A DNA stretch of 64,000 bases. It comes from Verrucomicrobiota bacterium. GTDB taxonomy: Bacteria > Verrucomicrobiota > Kiritimatiellia > RFP12 > UBA1067. This document shows, one piece after another, positions 34,673-41,357 of this stretch. Below the pieces are notes generated by a model that had not been told where the DNA came from, did no database searches, and worked only from the letters and a program-made list of their open reading frames with translations. The DNA is taken from contig JAHFSX010000014.1 in assembly GCA_023269675.1 (NCBI GenBank), forward strand, positions 62,001 through 126,000, given 5' to 3'. Position 1 is the first letter of the stretch. Each line of letters opens with the position of its first letter. The position numbers were made by a program, and so were the translations under genes.

Positions 34673-34973
34673 ATCCGAGTCCCCAACCTGACCGCACAGG
34701 GGCAGCCACAAAGATCACACAGTCCGCATGCCTTCAGCTCGTGTAGTGTCCCTTAAATGCCTATAACCGGTCCAGGGTTTGTAGTACCGCCTTCAGGCGG
34801 AACCCGGTGCCGGGATGCCTTGGGATTCCGCCTAAAGGCGGCACTACGAACGTGTTCAAACCACAAAGAAGAAAATACTGCCTAGTTACTTGCGGGGCAC
34901 TTCGCTAGCGTTCCATCGCGGCGACTTTTGTATCCCTTTGTGTTCGATGTGCCCTCTGTGGTTACGTCCACTC
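34673..34973. other. Intergenic region holding a REP-like hairpin
   Basis: Apart from the palindrome at 34777-34851 and a CTTTGTGTTCGATGTGCCCT word run near 34938-34957 there is no gene or promoter I can support. Confidence 0.5.
34777..34851. repeat. REP-like palindromic element
   Basis: 26-bp arms at 34777-34802 and 34826-34851 are inverted copies with 3 mismatches. Each arm ends in its own small palindrome, CCGCCTTCAGGCGG or CCGCCTAAAGGCGG, and starts with GTAGT. The central 23 bases include CCCGGTGCCGGG. The nested palindromes are typical of REP/BIME elements mobilised by RAYT transposases, none of which is in view. Confidence 0.8.
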
Positions 34974-35606
34974 TCAGCGCCGACTCTCTGTTCCGTATTT
35001 ATTTGACCAGACCATGCCGCGAACCTGCACGCCTGCGGGGAACGCCTGCTCCACCGCCCGCGTCACGCCGAACCGCGGGTTCCCGTAATCGTGCCCGCAA
35101 ATCAATGGCACACCCAGTCCCTGTGCCCATGCGATCTCATCCCGCACGGCCTCATACGAGTGGTCCGCATCCAGAAAGACCATCGCCGGAACGTCGCCCT
35201 TGTACTGAGCACGAAACGTCGCGCTGTCGCCGACATGCAGCGCCACCTGACCGGTGCACAGCTCTCCGCGCAAAATCCGGCGCGTGAACTCCTCATGCAG
35301 CGCGGGCGGCAGCCCGAACGGGTTCCAGCAGAAATTGTCTACGGTAATGACCGGCTGTCCGGCCCTTTTTTCCGCCGCGATCAGCCGCGTAGTGAGCCCG
35401 AAGAGCGTGCCGAATTCGACAATCGGACCCGGCCAGCCCGCGGCGGCGTGAACCAGCTCGGCGATCCGGAGATCCTCCTCGGCCGTCAACCCGCCCAAAG
35501 CAAAAATGCCCGGGTCCTCCAGCAGCGCCAAGTGCGTCGATACCGCCGCCCGGATCTGCCTCCGCCATTTCAAAACTTTTAACAATTGAATCAACTTGCG
35601 AATCAT
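34974..35606 (-). CDS. Class I SAM-dependent methyltransferase (Methyltransf_24 type)
   Basis: The 210-aa protein has a Rossmann methyltransferase core. Motif I is PIVEFGTLFGLTTRLIAAE, motif II is VITVDNFCWNPFG, and VALHVGDSATF and AMVFLDADHSYEAVRDEI follow, with GVPLICGHDYGNPRFGV. The DADHSYE block is typical of sugar or small-molecule O-methyltransferases of the Methyltransf_24 family. Lying between glycosyltransferases, it probably methylates a sugar of the glycan. Confidence 0.85.
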   Translation of the reverse strand: MIRKLIQLLKVLKWRRQIRAAVSTHLALLEDPGIFALGGLTAEEDLRIAELVHAAAGWPGPIVEFGTLFGLTTRLIAAEKRAGQPVITVDNFCWNPFGLPPALHEEFTRRILRGELCTGQVALHVGDSATFRAQYKGDVPAMVFLDADHSYEAVRDEIAWAQGLGVPLICGHDYGNPRFGVTRAVEQAFPAGVQVRGMVWSNKYGTESRR

Positions 35607-35635
35607 TTTGCCTTCCTATGCTAAACACAGGGGTT

Positions 35636-36188
35636 AACCACATAGGCCACACAGTCCACATAGAATCCAACCGGCCCTCTGTGCCTTTTGCGATTACAAA
35701 TAGAGATGTCGTTTCAAAAGATGAACTTTCTGATTTGGAACATTTGTGAACCGAAGTTGATCAGAACTCCGTGTTGTAACTTCGTCGCCTTCAGATAATG
35801 AAGCACCTGTGCAACGTGTTCCGGGGCTAACGTTTTTGCTGTCTTCAGCTCAATAATCACGCGACTCTCGATGAGCAAATCGGCGATGTAGTCACCAATT
35901 AGAGTCCCGTCTTCGTCGTATACTTTAATAGGAGCCTGTTGCTCAACCTGATAGCCACTTTTCTTTAAACGGTGAGCCAGTGCATTTTCGTACACTTTTT
36001 CAAGAAAACCCGTACCCAGATAGACGTGAACCTCATATGCCGTCTGCCTGATATGATTGACGATGTCATCGATTGTTCGCATATCGCCCCCATGATTTCT
36101 TTAGCACTCTCCGACTTGAAACCATGCCGCATACACAGTCACACAGAACGCTGGTCTCATCTTTGAGTACTTTGTGCCCTCTGTGGTT
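35636..36188 (-). mobile_element. Second GxxExxY nuclease cassette with inverted CACAGAG/CTCTGTG ends
   Basis: The left end 35636-35664 (AACCACATAGGCCACACAGT...) and the right end 36160-36188 are inverted copies matching at 23 of 29 positions by my count. They enclose only the gene 35714-36082. The right end lies inside the 3' end of the glycosyltransferase 36157-37293, so the element supplied that protein's terminal residues MQPQRAQSTQR. Confidence 0.55.
35714..36082 (-). CDS. GxxExxY-family protein, predicted PD-(D/E)XK nuclease (copy 2)
   Basis: The 122-aa protein shows GTGFLEKVYENALAHRL, then IGDYIADLLIESRVIIELKTAK. D in ADLL and E-L-K in IIELK fit a PD-(D/E)XK core, and HVAQVLHYLKATKLQHGVLINFG closes the fold. 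It is clearly homologous to 25590-26000 but divergent in sequence, and it is bracketed by a different word (CACAGAG/CTCTGTG versus ATTCGCAT). Two separate arrivals are therefore more likely than a local duplication. Function uncharacterised; nuclease activity is predicted. Confidence 0.86.
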   Translation of the reverse strand: MRTIDDIVNHIRQTAYEVHVYLGTGFLEKVYENALAHRLKKSGYQVEQQAPIKVYDEDGTLIGDYIADLLIESRVIIELKTAKTLAPEHVAQVLHYLKATKLQHGVLINFGSQMFQIRKFIF

Positions 36189-37293
36189 GCATCAGGTCTC
36201 GCACCCATCGCAAGGCCTTTAGCAGGTAACACATGGCGGGGTGAACGGCAGGATGATCCGAGACCCACCCGCACACCCGGACGAGCATGCCCAACTTCAA
36301 CTCGCCCAACCCCAGTTCCTGATAGAATCGCGCGAGCGCACCAAAGTTCCCCCAATACAGCCGCTGCAGCAGCGCCTTCTGAAACTCCTTCCGGCAGTAT
36401 ATGCGAAACGACGAAACGGCCAAAAGCTCATTTGTCAGCGCGTTCGCGTGTTCATGACTGCCCGTTTCGGCATTCACTAACTCCCGCACTTTAGAACTCC
36501 CGCACTTTAGAACTTCCCGCAGTTCTTCCGCCAGAAACCGGTGATACGGCAGCACCTCGAACGTCTTCTTGTACCCCTGATCCCAGTACTCGACCGCCTG
36601 GCCAGGCACGCCGACATCGTAGCGCGTCAGTGCCTGCGGCGCGAGGACCACCGGCCGCGCCAGCGCGATTTTAGCCCAGAACTCGTGATCCTCACATATC
36701 GCGACTCCGGCGGGGAACCCGCCGACCGCCTGCGCCACATGGCGCGGCACGACCATGCTTGAAGTATGGATCACATGGCCGCGCGCCCAGACGTAAAAAA
36801 AATCGACCGGACCAAAGGCCGGTCGCTCATTTGCGTCTTCCCTACACGGCCATCTCTCTTCGTTCCGGCAACCGGCCCTCGCACACCGCAGCAAGTCCCG
36901 GGGACGCACCCCATAACGCTGGAGTTCCCGCCCTCCGGCAACCGTCGCGAACCCGGTGCCGTACAGTCCGGCCCCGGGGAACCGCCCGATCATCTCCCGG
37001 ATACGCTCGAAAAAACCGGGCAGCCACTCGTCATCCGCATCGAGGAAAGCGACGTACGGCTGGGTGGCGGCCGCGATCCCGACATTCCGCGCCACGCTCA
37101 CACCTTGGTTGGGCTGGTCAATGACCCGCACGCGCGGGTCCCGCTGCTCCCGGGCGATCCGCTCGCCGCCGTCGGTCGAGCCGTCGTTGACGACGATGAT
37201 CTCGTCCGCGGGCCAGCTCTGCGCCAACACCGAATCCAGCGCCCGCTGAATATAGGGCGCTTTGTTGAACAGGGGTATGATGACGGTGAACAT
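36157..37293 (-). CDS. Family 2 glycosyltransferase with one repeat insert
   Basis: The 378-aa GT-A enzyme has MFTVIIPLFNKAPYIQRALDSVLAQ, VVNDGSTDGG, PYVAFLDADDEWLPGF (DXD) and AICEDHEFWAKIALARPVV. An insert near residues 259-290 reads REVLKCGSSKVRELVNAETG and ends NALTNELLA. The C-terminus MQPQRAQSTQR is read from the inverted end of the adjacent nuclease cassette. The rest of the protein is full length, so it is probably functional. Confidence 0.87.
   Translation of the reverse strand: MFTVIIPLFNKAPYIQRALDSVLAQSWPADEIIVVNDGSTDGGERIAREQRDPRVRVIDQPNQGVSVARNVGIAAATQPYVAFLDADDEWLPGFFERIREMIGRFPGAGLYGTGFATVAGGRELQRYGVRPRDLLRCARAGCRNEERWPCREDANERPAFGPVDFFYVWARGHVIHTSSMVVPRHVAQAVGGFPAGVAICEDHEFWAKIALARPVVLAPQALTRYDVGVPGQAVEYWDQGYKKTFEVLPYHRFLAEELREVLKCGSSKVRELVNAETGSHEHANALTNELLAVSSFRIYCRKEFQKALLQRLYWGNFGALARFYQELGLGELKLGMLVRVCGWVSDHPAVHPAMCYLLKALRWVRDLMQPQRAQSTQR
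36424..36518 (-). repeat. In-frame TTTAGAAC-word insert (GT2)
   Basis: ACTTTAGAACTCCCGCAC and CTTTAGAACTTCCCGCAG (36488-36525) are tandem copies. A GTTCGCGTGTTCATGACTGC stretch (36436-36455) is at the other end. It encodes EVLKCGSSKVRELV and NALTNELL. Confidence 0.78.
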
Positions 37294-37304
37294 GGGGAAG
37301 AAGT

Positions 37305-37526
37305 TCTAAAGTTCTAAAGTGCGGAAGTTCTAAAGTCCAACTGTGATCCAGCAGTAGGGGGGAAGAAGTTCTAAAGTGCGGGAGTGCGGAAATGAATGGG
37401 AAGTAGAGCGGAGAAAGCCTAAAGTGAGTGCGACATTGGCACAAGGACCTGCAGGTGAATATTTGCGGAGGAGAGACAGTCTAATAACTTTAGCACTGTA
37501 GAACCCCCGCACTTTAGAACTTCTTA
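37305..37526. repeat. Inverted TTTAGAAC/GTTCTAAA array in spacer
   Basis: AAGTTCTAAAGTTCTAAAGT (37308-37327) and further GTTCTAAAGT copies to 37380 face CTTTAGCACTGTAGAACCCC and CACTTTAGAACTTCTTAC (37488-37527). The spacer between two genes is an element of the same class as the gene inserts, but not constrained to be open. Confidence 0.82.
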
Positions 37527-37892
37527 CAGCTTCGCTTTACGATTGATTGTGGAGAAAAGCGCAAGAAGTTCAGCGGCCTCGTTCAGCAACGTCTTTGTTT
37601 CGGGAAGCCATTCGGCATCGAGACAATCAATACGCGACAAAACGGTAAGCCAATAGACCGTCTCACTACTTTCCTTTTCAACGATCCCGAGCTTGTGAAC
37701 AAAATCACCTGCGGATTCGGCCCGGTTGGCCTCCCTGTAATTCGCGCCGACCGATGCCCCGGACCGTCCCACTTGGTCAGTGATCAACCAAAAGATCTGC
37801 TTATTGGGCAACCTCGCCAAGAAGTTCAGCAGCCTCACCGTAAAAACCAGTGTTCTCTCCTCAAGTTGCTTCTTGAACTCACCGTTTGTCAT
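37524..37892 (-). CDS. Four-helix-bundle protein of the S23/Avd-like family (copy 2)
   Basis: The 122-aa protein reads LEERTLVFTVRLLNFLARLP, then IFWLITDQVGRSGASVGANYREANRAE and SAGDFVHKLGIVEKESSETVYWLTVL, the standard four-helix S23-like pattern with its conserved QVxRSxxSVxANxxE core. GGGAG precedes the ATG at 37892; a longer start at 37937 has weaker support. It is flanked on both sides by TTTAGAAC words (37305-37526 and 37945-38075). It is a divergent homologue of 27555-27935, whose flanks use a different word. Confidence 0.85.
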   Translation of the reverse strand: MTNGEFKKQLEERTLVFTVRLLNFLARLPNKQIFWLITDQVGRSGASVGANYREANRAESAGDFVHKLGIVEKESSETVYWLTVLSRIDCLDAEWLPETKTLLNEAAELLALFSTINRKAKL

Positions 37893-37944
37893 GGCCGGCT
37901 CCCTCACAAATTGCGCATGTGATGCCTTCGCACTCATATTAAGC

Positions 37945-38075
37945 AGTTTAGAACTCCCCGAAGCTTTGCCCGAAGTCTCTCCAATACTTTAGCACTTTAG
38001 AAATCCCGCACTTTAGAACTCCCCGAAGCTTTGCCCGAGGTCTCTCCAAGACCTTCGCACTTTAGAACTTCCCAT
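37945..38075. repeat. TTTAGAAC array with 38-bp direct repeat
   Basis: Two copies of a 38-base unit (37947-37984 and 38012-38049, period 65, one mismatch) start TTTAGAACTCCCCGAAGC. More TTTAGAAC/TTTAGCAC words lie between and after them. The array separates the four-helix gene from the upstream glycosyltransferase gene and touches the latter's stop. Confidence 0.82.
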
Positions 38076-38076
38076 T

Positions 38077-38985
38077 TCACACCGGCAATCCCTTTTCCCG
38101 GCGGCGCAACTCCAAGACCTTCAGATCGATCATGTACTCGTAAATCGCCCGCATGCGGCAGTAGCGCCAGCCGGCCACGCCGTCCAGAAAACCCATGCGG
38201 AAGAAATAAAGATAACAGAACACCAGGCTCGCACGACACGGCAGATGCCAAGCCAAGGCCTTCAAAGCTTTCCGTTTTCTTGCAGGATCATGCAGCGCCA
38301 CAAGCCCCCGCCAATCTATCCCGCTGCTTACTGTCACCTGCCGATTGCAGCCTGCCTCAAGTTCACCAACTTTAGAACTCTCGCACTCTCGCACTCTAGA
38401 ACTTCCCAACACCTTCAGCGCCTCCCTGGCCTCCGCACTGGAATACCTGTTGTGCTTTTCGAACCACGCCGAAAACCCTTTATTGAAAGAGAAATGCAAA
38501 AAGTGCCTCTGAAGATATCCGGTCGCTCCGCTCACCCGATAGGTCAGATTGGTTTCCCGCTCTAACAGGAGAGCTTCGGGTCTGAACAGTCGCACGACCC
38601 ATGTCGGGTAAAGGCTGCTGTGCCTGATCCAGCGACCCATGAACATGTTCTTGAAACGGACCCTGTATGCCACCTCCGCGCGAGCCGGATCGGACACGAC
38701 CGCCAACATCTCGTCCCGAAGGTCCGGGGGGGTCACCTCATCGGCATCCGGATTATAGACCCACGGATATTTGAAAGGGATGTTCCGCAACGAATACTCG
38801 CGTTGCGGGCGCTCGCCGCCAGCGGAGTGATGGATGACGCGTGCGCCGAACCTTTCCGCGATCGCCACGGTTTGGTCATCCGAACCGTCATCGAGCACGA
38901 CGATGTCATCCGACCACTTCACCGACTCCAGGCAGGCAGGAAGGTTGAGCTCTTCGTTGAGGGTCAGTATTAAGATAGAGATCAT
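38077..38985 (-). CDS. Family 2 glycosyltransferase (WaaE/KdtX-like) with one repeat insert
   Basis: The 302-aa protein begins MISILILTLNEELNLPACL and continues WSDDIVVLDDGSDDQTVAIA, PWVYNPDADEVTPP and YPTWVVRLFRPEA. These are features of the GT2 subgroup with LPS core glucosyltransferases such as WaaE. The C-terminal YLYFFRMGFLDGVAGWRYC is also characteristic. An insert of about 33 residues after AREALKVL (GSSRVRECESSKVGELEAGCNRQ) interrupts a helical part at about residue 195. Confidence 0.87.
   Translation of the reverse strand: MISILILTLNEELNLPACLESVKWSDDIVVLDDGSDDQTVAIAERFGARVIHHSAGGERPQREYSLRNIPFKYPWVYNPDADEVTPPDLRDEMLAVVSDPARAEVAYRVRFKNMFMGRWIRHSSLYPTWVVRLFRPEALLLERETNLTYRVSGATGYLQRHFLHFSFNKGFSAWFEKHNRYSSAEAREALKVLGSSRVRECESSKVGELEAGCNRQVTVSSGIDWRGLVALHDPARKRKALKALAWHLPCRASLVFCYLYFFRMGFLDGVAGWRYCRMRAIYEYMIDLKVLELRRREKGLPV
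38326..38412 (-). repeat. In-frame TTTAGAAC-word insert (GT2)
   Basis: ACTTTAGAACTCTCGCACTC and CGCACTCTAGAACTTCCC (38368-38406) follow a CTGCCGATTGC heptamer piece (38339-38349). It encodes GSSRVRECESSKVGEL and CNRQVTV. Confidence 0.75.
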
Positions 38986-38989
38986 GTGA

Positions 38990-39042
38990 GAAGTTAATTA
39001 ATGCATGAGTGCATTAGTTCATTATTAAGGTATTGCGTTCAT
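38990..39042. repeat. TTCATTAG words in spacer
   Basis: GTTAATTAATGCATGAGTGC and ATTAGTTCATTATTAAGGTA (38992-39031), then TTGCGTTCATGCG. The region between the GT2 and WcaF-like genes has no gene. Confidence 0.6.
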
Positions 39043-39105
39043 GCGTGATCAGCTCGGTCAGCGTCAAGAGACTGCGCACCGGGAACTGCCATTCCAACGC
39101 CCGAA

Positions 39106-39666
39106 TCATGACTCGCGGAGCACACGCTTCTTGACCGCTTTCGCCGGATTACCTGCCACCACCGTCCACGGTTCCACATCTTTCGTCACAACCGCCCGGG
39201 CACCGACGACGGCACCTTCTCCAATATGCACACCCATGCCGCCGACGAACGCCTCTGTCGCAATCCAGACCTGATCGCCGATCTGCATATCGGAACAGAT
39301 CATGCGAAACTTCGGATCCGTGATATCGTGACTCCCGGGACACAGATACGCGCCTTGAGAAACGGTGGCGTGTCTTCCGATAACAATTCTGCCGGTGTTG
39401 TAGACATTCACGCGCGAAGCCAAGCAGGAGTACTCGCCCATCTCCAGGTTCCAAGGCGCCCAAATTTTGACGTCAGAATACACATGGCTCAAGCGGTGCA
39501 CCTTCGCGCCAAACAACACCAGCACGAGGCGCCTCCAGGGCCACAGAAATGCAGGGAACGCGGGCCTGAACATGACATTGCAGGCAAGCACCCACAGCGC
39601 CCGTCCGAGCTTGTTGCGGGGGCTCAGCCAATTTTCAAATTTAGACAGGTCAACCCTGGCGCCCAT
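39106..39666 (-). CDS. WcaF-like colanic-acid-type O-acetyltransferase (LbH fold)
   Basis: The 186-aa left-handed beta-helix acetyltransferase has the WcaF N-terminus (WLSPRNKLGRALWVLACNVMFRPAF) and hexapeptide repeats (VKIWAPWNLEMGEYS, IVIGRHATVSQGAYLCPGSHD, VWIATEAFVGGMGVHIGEGAV). The end is VAGNPAKAVKKR, usual for maltose/colanic-acid acetyltransferases. It probably adds acetyl from acetyl-CoA to a sugar hydroxyl of the repeat unit. It overlaps the upstream glycosyltransferase stop by 17 bases. Confidence 0.9.
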   Translation of the reverse strand: MGARVDLSKFENWLSPRNKLGRALWVLACNVMFRPAFPAFLWPWRRLVLVLFGAKVHRLSHVYSDVKIWAPWNLEMGEYSCLASRVNVYNTGRIVIGRHATVSQGAYLCPGSHDITDPKFRMICSDMQIGDQVWIATEAFVGGMGVHIGEGAVVGARAVVTKDVEPWTVVAGNPAKAVKKRVLRES

Positions 39667-41320
39667 ACGTACCTCCGCGCATTGCTTTGCCTGTTATTAC
39701 ACAGTCCGGCGTCAGCCCACCATGCAGCGCCCACTCGTACGCCCGTTTCATGTCCGACGCAATCGCCGGCCACGTATACTTCATTTCCACCAAACGCCGC
39801 CCGTTCGCGCCCAGAACGCGCCGTTCTTCATCCGTCAAGCCCATCGCTTCCATCAACGCTTCCGCCAAAGGCTCCACGCCGATGTCGATCCACCAGCCGC
39901 AGCGACCGGAAGTCGCAAGTTCATTCGTTCGTTCGTTCATTAGTTCATTAGTTGGAGCAATGGACTGGGATGCCGGCTGATTAGCAGTTTGGCCGATTGG
40001 CTGAATAGCGGATCCTGCCCAAGCCGATTGCCGATTACCAACCGTTGTTTCTTTTCCGACCTCTGTTTTCAGTCTTTTGTTCTCCGATTTATCGACTAAT
40101 GAACTCTTGCAATAATGAACTAATGAACTGTCCGAATTGCCCAGCAATTCGGACCACGGCGTCCCCTTGGTTGTGATCACGGGAATCCCATACGACAACG
40201 CGTCCGTGACCACTACCCCGAAATTCTCCGTGAAGGACGGCAACACAAAGAGGTCCGCCACCCTGTGCAGCGCGTCCTTGTCTTGTCCATAGACCGGGCC
40301 GGTAAAAAGAATGTCGGGAAGAGGTGCGTGATTGCCCGAATGCGTGATTGCCTTATTGTCATCAACCGCATGATTCAAAACCAGAGTACCAACGCAATCC
40401 CGCACGAGCGCGTTCACGCACTTATCCTCAACCCGCAGGCCCAGACGCTTCGCCTCCGCCACCAGCTCGGCCTTGTGCCCGGCCTGGTCCGGACCGGCGA
40501 TGACCAATTGCCAGGGAAAAGTTCTAAAGTTCTGAAGTTCTGAAGTTCTAAAGTTACCTGAACTTGAACTATTTGCGTTATCCTTGTCACTAACTTTAGC
40601 ACTCTCGTACTCTTGCAGGTTAGCACTTGCCCATCCTCTGCCGGTTGCCGATTGCGTATTGCCGCATGTTCTCCCCCCCCCCACTTTAGCACTCTCGCAC
40701 TCTGGCACTTTAGCACTTCTTACACGCGCCCACGCCCGCACCAGATTCATCAGGCCCTTGACCGGATAAATCCGTCCCACAAAGAGCACCGTCTTGACCT
40801 CTTTGCGCCTTTGCGCCTTTGCGGGATCAATATCCGGCAGATCAGATCCGAGAGGCGCCAACACGCACGGCTGTTTGAAGCCCAGATCCCGCAGCCATCG
40901 GATCTCGCTCTCGGCCGTGACATGGAACATCGCGGCGCCCTCGAGATCCCGCTTCTGGTAGAGCCACCACGCGAGCCTCTTCTTCAGCCACTTGTGCTTC
41001 AGCGCCCACGGCGCCAGCATGCCGTGCGCGGAGACCACATACGGGATCTTGTGCCGCCGGGCATACCTTGCCCCGGCATGCGAAAACGGCGTCCATAACG
41101 AGTGCACATGTATAAGGTCAGGCTGTGCTGCCACGTCCTTCCAATTTGCCAACAGCCTGACGCGGGGATTGCTCGGCGCGCAAGTCATCGCGTCCATGCT
41201 CCCGCCACGCAGGATCGAAACTTCGGTCTGCTCATCTGCCATCTGGTCGCAGACCTTAATGCAGAAAGCAGTCGGCCCTGACGCCTGCGCCAAGCCTGGT
41301 ATGACGTGAAGTATGTTCAA
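39650..41320 (-). CDS. Family 4 glycosyltransferase with three large repeat inserts
   Basis: The 556-aa GT-B enzyme has a paralogue at 30445-31902. N-domain: MNILHVIPGLAQASGPTAFC, DLIHVHSLWTPFSHAGARYA, YVVSAHGMLAPWALK. C-domain: KTVLFVGRIYPVKGLMNLVRAW, LVIAGPDQAG, LPSFTENFGVVVTDALSYGIPVI. About 180 residues are insert: after RAWARV (SAKVPECESAKVGGG ... NFRTSELQNFRTF), after LRVEDKCVNALVRDCVGTL, and between PWSELLGN and GRCGWW. Even KAQRRKEV is read from a CTTTGCGC repeat. The reading frame survives all of them. Confidence 0.87.
   Translation of the reverse strand: MNILHVIPGLAQASGPTAFCIKVCDQMADEQTEVSILRGGSMDAMTCAPSNPRVRLLANWKDVAAQPDLIHVHSLWTPFSHAGARYARRHKIPYVVSAHGMLAPWALKHKWLKKRLAWWLYQKRDLEGAAMFHVTAESEIRWLRDLGFKQPCVLAPLGSDLPDIDPAKAQRRKEVKTVLFVGRIYPVKGLMNLVRAWARVRSAKVPECESAKVGGGRTCGNTQSATGRGWASANLQEYESAKVSDKDNANSSSSGNFRTSELQNFRTFPWQLVIAGPDQAGHKAELVAEAKRLGLRVEDKCVNALVRDCVGTLVLNHAVDDNKAITHSGNHAPLPDILFTGPVYGQDKDALHRVADLFVLPSFTENFGVVVTDALSYGIPVITTKGTPWSELLGNSDSSLVHYCKSSLVDKSENKRLKTEVGKETTVGNRQSAWAGSAIQPIGQTANQPASQSIAPTNELMNERTNELATSGRCGWWIDIGVEPLAEALMEAMGLTDEERRVLGANGRRLVEMKYTWPAIASDMKRAYEWALHGGLTPDCVITGKAMRGGTYGRQG
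39912..40132 (-). repeat. In-frame composite repeat insert (GT4, before GRCGWW)
   Basis: TTCATTCG/TTCATTAG octamers (39921-39953) face CGACTAATGAACTCTTGCAA and TGAACTAATGAAC (40093-40130). Between are GCTGATTAGCAGTTTGGCCG words (39976-39995), ATTGCCG heptamers (40026-40040) and a GACCTCTGTTTTCAGTC stretch. It encodes all five modules, including NQPASQS. Confidence 0.87.
40320..40432 (-). repeat. In-frame ATTGCCYG-word insert (GT4, middle)
   Basis: GCGTGATTGCCCGAATGCGT and GATTGCCTTATTG (40326-40358) face ACCAACGCAATCCCGCACG and GCGTTCACGCACTTATCC (40388-40429). It encodes KCVNALVRDCVGTLVLN and DNKAITHSGNH. Confidence 0.8.
40518..40722 (-). repeat. In-frame TTTAGAAC composite insert (GT4)
   Basis: GTTCTAAAGTTCTGAAGTTC words (40522-40553) face CTTTAGCACTCTCGCACTC and CTTTAGCACTTCTTAC (40684-40723). 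An inner ACTTTAGCACTCTCGTACTC copy and ATTGCC heptamers lie between. The largest in-gene tract in the window after 50328-50555 and 39912-40132. Confidence 0.83.
40799..40830 (-). repeat. CTTTGCGC octamer run inside a glycosyltransferase gene
   Basis: CTCTTTGCGCCTTTGCGCCT and TTGCGGG are about three tandem CTTTGCGC units, read in the host as AKAQRRKEV just before the C-terminal nucleotide-sugar domain. Confidence 0.7.
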
Positions 41321-41357
41321 TTGGGGGTGAGGGGGTTAGAGTTTAGCCGGCCGCCCG

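Noticed and set aside
27524-38075. Diversity-generating retroelement
   Set aside because: Four-helix Avd-like genes are present, but there is no reverse transcriptase and no template/variable repeat pair with adenine-specific differences.
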